The notes under the pieces: model-generated
Database searches by the model: none
Told to the model about the DNA's origin: nothing
What the model saw: the letters and a program-made list of their open reading frames with translations, nothing else
NCBI RefSeq assembly: GCF_033807575.1
Contig: NC_084711.1
Span: 5,766,001 to 5,830,000 of the forward strand
DNA: 64,000 nucleotides
Direction: 5' to 3'
From: Cydia pomonella
Lineage: Eukaryota; Arthropoda; Insecta; Lepidoptera; Tortricidae
Shown here: positions 1 through 10,330 of the stretch, piece after piece
How the letters are laid out: each line of letters begins with the position of its first letter
Numbering within the stretch: position 1 is the stretch's first letter
Program-made: the position numbers and the translations under genes

Positions 1-769
1 TACCAAGGGATTTTTAATACTACACTCTTAAGCCCCATTTAAATGGATCAAGAACTTGCATGCTATTTTCGTTACATTGCGGTATTCGGCCGATTGACTG
101 AATTCATTGAAGTATTTTATTAAAAAGCTTTTGAGTTTTTTCGAATTAAATTTCCCATTTAAACTTCAATATGCAGTAGCATTTAAATGAACGAACTAAT
201 TATCATTTGAAACATAAAGTTTATTAAACCTAATTAGCTGTTTCAGTACAATAAAGGGCCATTTATCACCAGTTTATTGCCTCGTTGTTTCATGCAATTT
301 GCGCGCTCCACTATTTCCAGTCGTGTGGGGTCCGGCTTTCTCCAGATAAATGTTTAGGTTGCTCGAAAGCTCCGTCTAGTTTGCATAAAAATGATAACGA
401 TTTAGTCGTTTAAACACTAAAGGAAGTAAATAATGGTATTATCCTGGTGAAATTCTTCGTTTCGAGTTTAAGGACTGGGCACTCCGGATAATCAATTAGT
501 GCCGTCTAGAAAATTAACATCAGTTTTATCTAAGCGCTAAGTGAACAGTTTCTAATAACGTAAACAAACTGTTCAGCTAAGTAAATAAAGGATTTTTTAT
601 TGTGCCTATAGTAAACCTACTAAAAACAACACTCTTAACTGGCTGTCGATGGAATTGTTAGTTAACAGTACACACAAGGGAACGCTAATAGGTAAGTACA
701 GATAACCCAAATCATAAATTAGAACTTATTAGTATTAGGCCGTATTCCGTACACGCATCCGTAAAAGTA
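1..769. other. Unassigned AT-rich DNA
   Basis: I see no ORF, repeat or RNA gene that can be supported here. Short stop-rich frames run through it on both strands. Confidence 0.5.
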
Positions 770-774
770 ACGTT

Positions 775-928
775 CAGCCTGCGTAGCCAACGTGTCAATA
801 ATTAACGCTTCGTAGCAAGCGAAACGCAGCTATCACTGTCGCAGTCGCACTAATATGGAAGAGTGATAGAGAGAGATGACTACGATACGCCGGAGCGTTA
901 ACGATTGGCACGTTGGCTACGCGGCCTG
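775..928. mobile_element. Palindromic MITE, family A copy 1
   Basis: The ends are inverted copies: gcgtagccaacgtg at the left and cacgttggctacgc at the right, followed inward by matching taacgctyc segments. A second copy with the same internal sequence (tatcactgtcgcactaatatgg-like) lies at 54012-54155, so this is a dispersed family and not a chance palindrome. There is no coding capacity. The outer flanks also carry acgttcagcc (770-779) and its inverse ggctgaacgt (950-959), so it may sit inside a slightly larger inverted structure. Confidence 0.8.
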
Positions 929-935
929 ATGTCAA

Positions 936-1015
936 CTGCAGCCAGTGTTGGCTGAACGTCAATTACAATTGACCTTTAACCAACACCACTGTGTTGCGGC
1001 CAACACTGACTGCAG
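936..1015. repeat. Inverted repeat next to MITE family A
   Basis: ctgcagccagtgttggc (936-952) is inverted at gccaacactgactgcag (999-1015), with one mismatch. The spacer holds smaller palindromes (caattacaattg; caacac...gtgttg). It abuts the family A MITE and may be a second short element or part of a composite one. Confidence 0.6.
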
Positions 1016-1087
1016 CCTTAAGATATAAAAGAGTCAGCCGAATAAGAAAAGAAACCAGTATTTTTGGATTAAAACCGTATTCAATTA

Positions 1088-2869
1088 AGGTCACTGTGGG
1101 CAAGACCGTCTACAAGGCAAGTCCGTCAACACATTATAACTTTTGAATTAGAAAGCGTTTGCCGCTTTGGCGTCGAGTTTATAAGTCAGTTTTTCGCGCT
1201 AGTTCCCTCACTCTAAAACAGATGGCGCTGTGACAACGAACTTCAGAGCAATCAGCGTAAACAAGTCATTACGTGTATGGAACTCGAAGTGATAGTGCGA
1301 CAGTCTCTGCAAATAAAATTGTTAAAAATAGTTTGTGACAAGATTTTGCACCAGAAATTGACTACGTAAGTAATATAAGACCCGGCAATCTTTATTATGT
1401 GTTTAAATTATCAGATATTGGCTTAGTTTTGTAATTATACGTTCCATCATTCATCACATTAACATTTTGCTAAGTTGGAAAGTCCGTCTACTATGTAACA
1501 GGCAAGTCCGTCATATGCCGGACTTTCCTTGAATCAGAGGTTACCAACTGTTTGTTAACTTTAATATTATTTATTACGGTTGGCTTCAATATTATTTATT
1601 ACGATTTTATAAGGTTACTACAGATACGCATCTTTACGACATTGCGCATGATGTTTGTGTTTTGTGTTTATTAACAATTTTAATCTCGAACCTACTAAAG
1701 AAATGTGTTCTTCATCCTCAGCACTATGTAACTGAAAATACAAATAAGAAAATACCTATTAAGTAAATAAATATTGGCCGCAAACTAAGCATAGCTTAGC
1801 TTTTACTATTGGTGCTAGGCGACGACATATACAAACTTATATAGATAAATACATAAAAACAAACATGACTGGAGGAACAAATATCTGTGTAGATTATACA
1901 AGCAAATGCCCCTACCGGGATTCGAACCCATGATCATCGCCTTCATATGTTATATTATTATACCTATGACACATATTATTACCCTTTTTACTCCTCTTGA
2001 ATTTTAGAATACGGTTGTACAGTCATATTTTCTTGACAGTTTTGAAGATTAAAATCATTGCAGCCATATCAGTCCGTACGTATTTTTTATTTCGGAACAT
2101 TTATTGTACTTATCGTGGTTTAGGCGTTTTGCCTACACCGTGATACAAGGTTACGCGCCACGCCAACGCTGTACCGCGCGTGCCACGCCGCTATGTGACG
2201 TGGGTTCTTCGCCTTACTTATCCTGAAAATTTACGTATGTAGGGTACCTACTTGTGTTATGGAGTTTGATTTGCCAGTCACTATTTGATTCAAACTTAAA
2301 CGGTGTTCGTAGTTTAAAACTGCTACTAATATGAGTTTATTTATGTAACCCTCTTTGATCTCCGTAAATTTAAAACAACGAGTAAATTTGAAATGACATG
2401 AAATTTTGAGAAGTCTAAAAAATAAATACATATAATTATTTTCCAAAAAAGGTTTACCACCCCATTTACGTAATATATGCCGGACTTACCTTTTAATTAG
2501 AAAAATTGAATTTATTTCGAATCTAAACCCTATATTAACAAGTTTAGAGTACACTTTTCATTGTCTTGTTTCATTCTTTGTAAGGATTCGAATACGAACA
2601 CATAAGCACCCATAGTATGGCTGATATCGTTACTAGACGGACTTACCTTAAACTACACGGGAAGTCCGTCTACTCGCCGAATTTTTAAAAATACTATTGT
2701 ATTTGCTTAATTTATGATTAAAATGATCTGTCACTATAGCTTAACTATTATTTATGAAATTCTTTATCGTATGTGATTACAAGCGGTCACGTAAGTGAAT
2801 AATTAACGGAGCTAGAATACTCCAATGTAAAAAATAAATAAAGTATGCCGGTCTTGCCCACAGTCACCT
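1088..2869. mobile_element. 1.78-kb non-autonomous DNA transposon with 21-bp TIRs
   Basis: The left end (1088-1108, starting aggtcactgtgggcaagacc) and the inverse of the right end (2849-2869) differ at one position in 21. Both ends are flanked by TA (1086-1087 and 2870-2871), as expected of a TA target duplication. The inside carries repeated short motifs of the type AAGTCCGTC in both orientations (1119, 1480, 1504 and 2662 forward; about 1518, 2479 and 2637 reverse), and the TIR itself contains the variant AAGACCGTC. No transposase is recognisable, so it is probably non-autonomous. A SINE fragment lies within it at 1845-1947. Superfamily is uncertain; the TA duplication would suit Tc1/mariner-like elements. 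Confidence 0.75.
1845..1947 (-). mobile_element. tRNA-derived SINE fragment
   Basis: Reading the - strand, a box B-like GGGTTCGAATCCC is followed by the ggtaggggcat, agatatttgt and aagtatttat-like body shared with copies at 35965-36225, 44583-44740 and 52745-53025. Box A is missing, so this copy is 5'-truncated or interrupted. It lies inside the 1088-2869 transposon. Confidence 0.7.
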
Positions 2870-2871
2870 TA

Positions 2872-3786
2872 CTCCGATATTATATAAGCTGTTAGCTCTA
2901 TTCTTGTCGGATAATCACATTGCGTTATTGTTTTCAAAAGCTCTTACACTAATATTCCATTAATTTAATATCACGCTGAGCTGCGGACAAAATAATGGAT
3001 GATGAAAGGAATCAATACAACCCATCATTAAGATCATTATGATCAAATACCAATGACTAATTATGGGCACAGGAACTTAGGAATTAATTATAGGGCTCGG
3101 TGCAGACTTGAGGTTACAGTGTCAGATGCCGACAAGTTTTTTGTAATTATAGGTACCTATGTAGATACTTGCCCTTTTACCAATAATACAAATTGCCTTT
3201 ACTTGTAATAAGAACATATTGGATCAACATTTCTTGGGCAGCTTTACTCGTTTCGAAAATTATACTTAATGTTTACTAATTTTTTTTTAATAAAATTGCA
3301 GTGTACTTTTTTCTATATTAATCAGTTTTTATTTTTAAATGCAGAACACTTGTCTATAAAATTGCCACGAGAGGGTGCTGCTTTGTTTTAATTACTCTTT
3401 ATTGCTTTCTTATATTAACTACGAGTACAAGCCTTCACTAGCTTACGCTAACGATACAGTTCAGTGTTTCTAATTTACTTCATCCATATTAGAGTAAGTG
3501 CGCAAGTGCGCATGCTTAAGTTAATTGGATAATATCAGCTCCTTTTTCGTTTCAGCTTTTGCTACTCTACTGCACCAACCCATTGCAGTAAAGTATTGGT
3601 TGTAAATGTGTAAGTACCAGACTTTAAATTAAATTTTGCACACGATTTCGCACTTTGCAGACCTCGGTACAACTAGAGTTAATGGAATTGAATTGTTTTT
3701 CTTTAATTGTTACATTACTGCGAAAATAAATTCAATAATTTACAGAATGAATATATAGGTCATACCATAGATATAAGAAGTAAGGA
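2872..3786. other. Unassigned AT-rich DNA
   Basis: No gene, RNA or convincing repeat is seen. Short ORFs here are fragmentary. Confidence 0.5.
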
Positions 3787-3965
3787 GATTTATAACGACG
3801 CATAATTTCAACGAGTCTCGCTGTCTCCAACTGTCCCCCACCACATCATTAAAGGCGTGGCCAGACAACCAACTCACGCGCTGTGATTGGCCAAACCGCG
3901 CGGTGTAGGAGTCTAGAGCGGCGGCACTAGAGTGAGGACAATTCGATAGAGCTATCGATATTTTA
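3787..3965 (-). promoter_or_regulatory. GC-richer island with CCAAT and DRE-like motifs
   Basis: This stretch is clearly richer in CpG than its surroundings. On the - strand it contains ggccaatcac (a CCAAT-box-like motif), and the octamer TATCGATA at 3953-3960 matches the insect DREF/BEAF site. A 79-codon frame on the - strand covers it but has no recognisable domain. It could be a promoter, or the internal promoter of an old retroelement. No transcript can be assigned. Confidence 0.25.
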
Positions 3966-3969
3966 CATG

Positions 3970-4860
3970 TTCTGAACATGACCTTAGAGTTTTGACATTT
4001 TTGTTTTAAGTAATAATTGCCATAGACTTAATTTATATTCCTTTAAATTTTTGACCTTATTTACGAGCTAAGAATTTTAAGGTACCTGTAAGGTATATTA
4101 GTTGATCCATAAGTTCTCTCACAAAGGTTTTTACTGATAAAATGTAATACAAAGCTTTTAATAAAATAAAAAAAACATGTACCATGATGCGAAAGCTTGT
4201 TTATGCTTAACTAATCAAATTGGTTTAAATTTTAGTCATTATTTGATGTAATGTTTGTTTAAATTGTTTACTTTGGGATTGTCGTTAGACGTGAGCGCTT
4301 AATTAAAAAAAAGTTTTACTTTATTATAGCATATTTCGTCACCAATTAAAAGCAATTCCAGCATGTTACATAGAGTTATGAAGAACTGCGAAAGCAAGTT
4401 ATAGTAAATTATATTGTAAGTATAATGCACCATTAAATAAGATTTTAACTCATATGTACGAATAATAAGGAAAGAGTCATAATTATCAGTAAAAATCTTT
4501 CTGATAGAACTTCTGGATCGACTAAGTATACAATATGCTATTATTTTAAACATATTTATATTCTATCGTTATATGTATAAATGAGGCGAAGTGTAACTGG
4601 AAACATTTTTCTTGAAAATGATCCAAACAAATAACACTTTTCTCGCTCGTAAACCAGTTAGGGCCCTCTACTTGTAGCATCTATCCATTTTTCTTTAATA
4701 TTGGAATTTTTCGGGAAACTGAAAAAAATTGCAATCATAAACATATTTGATTATACCTTGTGCAGTTATTCGAATCGTTGCTAAGAACCTGAATAAAATA
4801 TACTTATTGGTATAAACTATAATGTTATAAATCGGATCCCTTTGTTTGACATAATTATTG
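3970..4860. other. Unassigned AT-rich DNA
   Basis: Nothing supportable on either strand. Confidence 0.5.
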
Positions 4861-5062
4861 AAAGTCATAATGTAATGATAGTCATATTATCATTAGTCAT
4901 AACTCTGAAACCGTTAACTTTTCAGGAATTTCCTTAGATTATCCTATAGATAGGTTAGGTTAGGTTAGGTTTGTTTTATGGCAATCCTGAAAAGTTATGC
5001 GTTTCTGAGAAAAACCAAATTATGACTAACGAAAATGCGGACAAACAATACATTATGACTTA
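4861..5062. mobile_element. Foldback MITE with TTAGG repeats in its loop
   Basis: The arms are imperfect inverted copies. aagtcataatgta and gttaacttttcagga on the left match tcctgaaaagttatgcg and tacattatgactt on the right. The loop holds about four units of TTAGG (4951-4970). There is no coding capacity. The TTAGG units belong to the element and are not evidence of a nearby telomere. Confidence 0.7.
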
Positions 5063-5780
5063 AAACTTTATGGGAAACAATAGAGACCCGTTATAAATAA
5101 ATTGTACTTTATTAAATCAGTTTATTTTTTGGCTTACCTATTCGATTTTTAATCCAAATTAATAAGTATCAAATTAAATATTAGGTGCATATAAAATAAT
5201 TGTAAAATTTTACTTGAAAAATAATTACTTTCATACACACTATATCCAAACATTTTTATCGATAACGCTCAAAGATCAATTATATGCACGAGCACCACTC
5301 TACTTCGCGGCGTCAATGAAGGGAGCGGTTGGCGGTCGTACCAAGAAACAATAATGCCCCTGTGAATATCGTTAGCGGTTTAATGCATTGCGCCGTTGCT
5401 AGGGCACTACAAATAGTTTTCCATGCCAAAGCGTCAATGTAGGATGCATAGACAAATTGCCACGCGTTTGTATGACAACATGGTCTGACTCAGAAAAATC
5501 ATATGTCACTGGATTTATTTGTTAAAATGTGTGGTTTTATTGACTAATACGTGAAAAAAAATGTGGTATGTAACTCCATGATCCTTATAGTTTTTGGATG
5601 CACTCCTATTTCGACACAAAATAACGCTATAATTCGGCATTTCAATAAAATTGACGCGCACATTGTTCAATGACAGCTAATTTGCTACTGTCTTACGGCG
5701 GGCCGGAATGGCCACGATGTGGCCATGTCGCGGCGACACGCGCCACGCCTCCGTCAGCCATCTAGTACTTTCTATGATCT
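5063..5780. other. Unassigned DNA with small palindromes
   Basis: No gene is seen. A locally GC-rich patch at 5695-5760 contains short palindromes such as TGGCCACGATGTGGCCA (5709-5725) and gtcgcggcgac. Another moderately GC-rich patch lies at 5289-5400. Confidence 0.4.
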
Positions 5781-6027
5781 GAGGGTCATACTGAGCAACT
5801 TTTACTACTCGTATGGGACCAACCCCGAAATCGCGAAAATTTGGCTGGTCTGATGCGCGATCGGGGTCGGTTCCATAATAAAAGTTGTTCAGTATGGTGT
5901 ATTCTCATACGTCCCCGCCGGGCACAGATGGGAATAGGCACTACATACAGATCATTCCCATCTGTGCTCGCCTCTTATATGGCGGTGGTCACGTGAGGTC
6001 ACGCGGACATATGAGAATACACCCTCA
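5781..6027. mobile_element. Two adjacent hairpins, composite MITE
   Basis: The first hairpin pairs catactgagcaactttta (from 5787) with taaaagttgttcagtatg (ending 5896). The second pairs gtgtattctcatacgtcc (5897-5914) with ggacatatgagaatacac (6005-6022), and inside it gcacagatgggaat (5922-5935) with attcccatctgtgc (5954-5967). The outer flanks gagggtcatactga and accctcagtatt are also inverted, so the pair may be one element with a two-lobed fold. Confidence 0.7.
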
Positions 6028-6310
6028 GTATTCACCGCTGACCACAGACAGACCTATGTATTATAAAATAAACATATATTACTCCAAGTTATAAGTGTAA
6101 CTTTTCTGACTGGTAATATTTTTCTAACTAGTGCTATACCGTAAGTGTCATAAAAGAAGTGAGCTGCCAGCCACCTAGCACGACAATTTTACGACGCTTT
6201 ATTTCAAAGTCACCGTTAAAGGTTAAAAAAATCAATTCTTTGGAAATTGAGTTTCACGACCAAATTAACTGGCTTTTGTTTAGCAGCCTTACCACGACTG
6301 CCATAGCAGC

Positions 6311-6442
6311 GTCACACTGACATATTCGCTAACGTCTGTGTAACTTACTTTCAATACATCTCGCTCGCACTAATACGCGAGTACGAGCGAGATGCATAGA
6401 AAGAAAGTTACGCATACGATAGGTAGCGCAAATTTCAGTGTC
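6311..6442. mobile_element. Palindromic MITE-like element
   Basis: gtgtaacttactttc...catctcgctcg on the left is inverted at cgagcgagatg...agaaagttacgc on the right. The outer ends cacactga and cagtgtc also pair. No coding capacity. Other copies are not seen in this window. Confidence 0.6.
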
Positions 6443-6457
6443 AAACTGGTAGACTTA

Positions 6458-6602
6458 GACCAAGCTAAGTTGGCAGCGATTTTGATAGTCCAGGCGGGCA
6501 AGTGTTAATTTAAAAACGGCGTCAAACTTCTATGAGATTGTGACGTTAAAATAACACCTGCACCGCCTGGACTATCAAAATCGCTGACAACTTAGCTTGG
6601 TC
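6458..6602. mobile_element. MITE with 38-bp TIRs and TTA target duplication
   Basis: gaccaagctaagttggcag begins the left arm, and its near-perfect inverse ends the right arm. Pairing continues through gcgattttgatagtccaggc. TTA directly precedes and follows the element, suggesting a 3-bp target duplication as in PIF/Harbinger elements. An internal part (cgtcaaacttctatga...tgacgt) recurs at 21445-21515. Confidence 0.8.
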
Positions 6603-6655
6603 TTATTTTCGCAGTCCTATAGGTCTATTCAGCGTATATATTAATACAAATCACC

Positions 6656-6705
6656 GGGGCAAGACAAACACCTGTAAGGAATCCTCATACTGTTTGTCTT
6701 GACCC
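6656..6705. repeat. Short inverted repeat
   Basis: ggggcaagacaaaca (6656-6670) pairs with tgtttgtcttgaccc (6691-6705), with one mismatch and a 20-bp spacer. It may be a short MITE or a transcribed hairpin. Confidence 0.5.
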
Positions 6706-7105
6706 GAGCAAAATAAACTAGGTATTATGTTCATCTTACCCCACCTTACCTTAGTACTTATTTATTATTCTAAAGACAGTTCAACGTCTTGTAAACTAGA
6801 TTCACCGAACCCCTGGGGACTAATGCCATTAGGTTCCAAGAATTAGCATGATCTTTTAGATCTTAAATGTTCATAATTTAAAATGTTAATTTGTTAACAT
6901 CAAAAACATTGCGACGAGTCCATTACAGAATTGTATAAATAAATATAGCTATATTATTTTTACCTTTACATATTACATGTTTAATATTCATTTTATATTT
7001 CGTCGTTCACTTTAATCATCAGCTTGTCAAAAAATATGTACGAAATATAAATGTAAAAAAATTTAATGCACAGGTTCGCCCACACATCAAATACTGTTAT
7101 TATCT
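6706..7105. other. Unassigned AT-rich DNA
   Basis: No feature supported. Confidence 0.5.
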
Positions 7106-7548
7106 ATGAGCAGGGGCACCCCAGTACCTACCACCAGAAGAGCGACTCGAATTATCGACTGGCTTGACTCCTTGGCGCTGCATAAAGATCAAGAGTTGTG
7201 GCCTTGCTCTGCATTTTCTATCCCTTGTATAACGGGGAGTGCTCCGTCCGAGGAATTGTTCGAATTAATCCCTGCCACTTCTTTTCGCCATCGCCCTACA
7301 CGAGAATATTTCCATCTTCACCACTGAGATGATTGGCAGTCCTCAACTGTGCGTTTCTCCAGAAACTTCCTGCCTCGCACATTTCCGGCCCGATACGACC
7401 TTGAAACCTTCAAGAAAAGAACCTACTCCCATCTTAAAGGCCGGCAACACACTTACAACCCCTCTGGTGTTGCGGGTGTCCAAGGGCGGCGGTAATCGCT
7501 TACCATCAGGTGATCCATCTGCTCATTTGCCTGCTGCAACATAAAAAA
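7106..7548 (+). pseudogene. LINE reverse-transcriptase C-terminus and 3' UTR, degenerate
   Basis: The + strand encodes, across at least two frameshifts and a stop, the C-terminal end of a non-LTR retrotransposon polyprotein of the kind common in Lepidoptera. Frame 1 gives RIIDWLDSLALHKD and then EELFELIPATSFRHRPTRE. Between them another frame supplies ALLCIFYPLYNGECS. After an in-frame stop at the HH* junction, DDWQSSTVRFSRNFLPRT and YDLETFKKRTYSHLKGRQ continue to a natural stop near 7493. The short 3' UTR (gcttaccatcaggtgatcc) ends in ataaaaaag. Only the final ~130 residues remain, as expected of 5' truncation by target-primed reverse transcription. The clade (Jockey/CR1-like) is not resolved. 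The 3' UTR resembles the tails of the SINEs at 9604, 23836 and 46198. Confidence 0.8.
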
Positions 7549-8899
7549 GTAACTACGTACAATATAATGACTAGTAAATTATAAATTTAATTAAAAATAT
7601 AAATAAAGTTTACTGAAATACTCGTAGAGACCTAAGTATATAAGTAAAATAAAGTAATATTTCGCTGACAAGTGCAAATCCCTCCCATATGGCACCAAGG
7701 GTGGACATTCATTTGAATTTCAAATTTTTATACAACACCGGCCATTTTCGTGTTAGAATTTAAATGATTCTCTCACGATATGCTAATAAATAGGTATTTA
7801 AACACAGAATATTAGTGGTAAGAATAACGTTTACACTTCTGGAATGGGCTGTATCTTATTTCAAACCAGTTGAAATAAAAGTTTGGGCGTCTTCAACCAA
7901 TTAACATGTCTATAAAATATATCTTTTTGCTATAAACGAGAGGTGAACTGACGCGTCGAGCACCCCGTATTCGGTTTCCAGGTTCTACTAATTTATGACT
8001 GATATCCAATTAGTTGTACATGTAAAATTGTAAATTATGGCAACATTAAAGAGGTGTTAAGATTTAATAAAGAGTTGGTTGATCATTACCGCTTTAGTTC
8101 GGTCTATTAATTTTATTTTCATAAATTGGCGTGTATTTATTAGAATTACATTAAATGTGTGTGTATATATCTGCCGTCCTATCTCTAAAACCGCTCAAAG
8201 CTGCATAATACCAGTTTTCATTTGGACAAATATTCTGAAAGAGAAAAGAATTCTCTATCGACTGGTCTTGGAATCATATTTTTATCTGTTGTAGTTACGG
8301 AGATACAGACTCGACCTAACACGCTAACTGCATTATAATTTGATACTTCTCAATACTATAAAATCGCAAACCTACATTATTCTTCTATAAGTAATATAAA
8401 AGCGCTTAGCCAGTTTTTTATTTTAATTAATCTTTTACGTTATACATAGCTAAAACACATTTACTTGGAAAAACTATTAATATGTTTTATCAAGTACAAT
8501 TTTTTTTATTAAATACTACACAAAAAAACAGTTACTATGCTTAAACATGGCTAACGTTCTTTAACCGTTTGTGTAAAAGACTTTTATTGCGATTCATGTA
8601 ACAAATACATCACTAAAACCTATTTAGTGTACTTAACGGGTAATTATGTTTGAGAAAAAGAATAATAATCCAACAGTTAAACACGGCCAACCAACAATGC
8701 CACGCTAAAACCCCGCTAAGTGTAAAACATATTCCCTTGAATTTTATTACGTAAGGCAGACAGTTTAACAATGCGCCGTAAGTTGTCTTTTTTATTCGGT
8801 GACTAATGGATGCATGCTTATATAAAAAAAAAACCGGAAACCGAAAGTAAGTGCTACGATTTACATACAAATATGGAGAACGATAAACCAATGATAATT
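7549..8899. other. Unassigned AT-rich DNA
   Basis: No recognisable gene. Short frames on both strands (for example 8079-8294 and 8613-8891) show only low-complexity hydrophobic translation and are not supported. Confidence 0.45.
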
Positions 8900-10330
8900 C
8901 ACGTCGGTAGTGGACTTCTACGTAGCGAGAACATGGTCACTATGAAGACATGATCTAATTTAAAAAGCAACTATATACTTAATAGAGAGTTGCTGGAATT
9001 GCTCAAACATATTGAGTTGGTCTTCCAAAGGTCTAAGTAGCAAGTGTCAGCATAAACTAATATAGTTAGTAAGAGGGATTGAGCTAATGCAATCTTAGAG
9101 GCGTAATGCTTCGAACTCTGCGGAGTGATGCTTTTATATCAAAAAATTTCCTTCTAAACTCGCTCATCTGAGGTATCCATGATAGAGAAACAGCGAGATT
9201 TAAGAGACCTGGGGAGAGTAGGAAATCTAAATAGGTACCTACCGTTAAAAATAATGGCAGGTAGAGTACTAAAATCAGTCCTGGAAGAACACTTTGACCT
9301 ATCACTATAACTTCAGTGGATTTACCTTGAGACCGTAACGTGAAAGTCCAAATCAAAATGCTTTCTAAATTAGTGTTCATGTTCATAGTGCAGATAGTCT
9401 ATGGTAGATGAGTAAAAGAGCCTTGACAGTATGTTTAAAGTGGTAGAAGAAGGAAATATAACGTGTTAGAGTATATAAAGTAAGGAAATGAAACATGAAA
9501 TAACACGCTGCCCCGTCCTGTGCAGGCACAATAAAGATTGAGAGCAATCCACCTCTGTTGACGCCCTACTTAATAACTATGAAACTAGTTTTAGGACCCG
9601 GGTATGTCCTTAAACTACGTCCAAAAGAGAGGTATGGGCAATGTGAATGTCATCTCGCCTTGTGTGGTAGGGCACAGCACAGCAGATGTCATTCCAGATC
9701 TAGAGCAGAGCCCAACTGGGGAAGTACCTCCACCTTACAGAAAACCGCAGCCAAATAACACTTGACCCTACTCATAGTGTTGTGTTCCTGCCGATGAGTA
9801 AGGTTGCCAGAGCTCAACGAGGGGGGTGGGGTTAGGGTCGGCAACGCGCATGTAACTCCTCTGGAGTTGCAGGGGTACATAGGCTACGGAGACTGCTTAC
9901 CATCAGGCAGGCCGTATGCTTGTTTTCCACCGAAGTAGTATAAAAAAAAAATAGTTCACTGTCACAGGAGATACATTAAGAAAACGCAATATGCCTACTA
10001 AGATGTCGAAGTCAACCGCGTTGAAAGCATTACCGAAATCCAAGAATGATAATTGATAACACCGTGATATACCATATCTGCAGTATTTTTACAAGAGCGA
10101 TAATTGTACTGTGCCGAGTAGGGTAACCGCGTTAATATGGGTTCGTGAGCGCATTTCTGTTCAAAACGGTAATCTGTTTATGTACAAAAGACACTCAAGA
10201 ACTTTAGAGAGGAAACAAAAAAATGGAAATAAATAGAGCGGTAGTTTGAGAAGGAGAAGGAATTGGACTTTCTAACGGCATCTTACCAAAGCGACGGGAA
10301 AATATAAGAAGAATAGAGCTATCGAGGATA
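8900..10330 (-). pseudogene. LINE reverse-transcriptase pseudogene, split by a SINE
   Basis: On the - strand the order of a non-LTR reverse transcriptase can be followed through several frameshifts. LSKVLECLL lies near 10190. GYPTRHSTIIALVK (10085-10135) is the usual GFR..HST..AL block. LSFLDFGNAFNAVDFDIL (about 9990-10053) is motif A (LDFSKAFD-like, with the second Asp replaced by Asn). It runs into FLNVSPVTV next to the SINE. Past the SINE, GVNRGGLLSIFI (about 9545-9580) is motif B. YGLKVNP followed by TEVIVIG (about 9310-9340) is motif D. GTYLDFL and LSWIPQMSEFRRKFF (about 9160-9240) then YADTCYLDL (about 9030-9060) and FEQFQQLSIKYI (about 8970-9010) are the thumb region. The motif A to motif D distance is normal only if the SINE is subtracted. 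The 100-codon open frame 9084-9386 is the longest intact piece. Clade CR1/Jockey-like, not resolved; inactive. Confidence 0.8.
9604..9951 (+). mobile_element. SINE with LINE-derived 3' tail, copy 1
   Basis: About 350 bp ending in an A-rich tail (taaaaaaaaaat). It aligns with 23836-24122 and 46198-46500 over gtagggcacagcacagc, agcccaactggggaagta and gttgtgttcctgccg. The last ~100 bp (from ggcaacgcgcatgtaact to gcttaccatcagg) resembles the 3' end of the LINE at 7440-7548. It is inserted in the - strand LINE pseudogene between motifs A and B. A clear target duplication was not found. Confidence 0.85.

Noticed and set aside
4951..4970. TTAGG run as a sign of a chromosome end
   Set aside because: Only about four units, located in the loop of a MITE.
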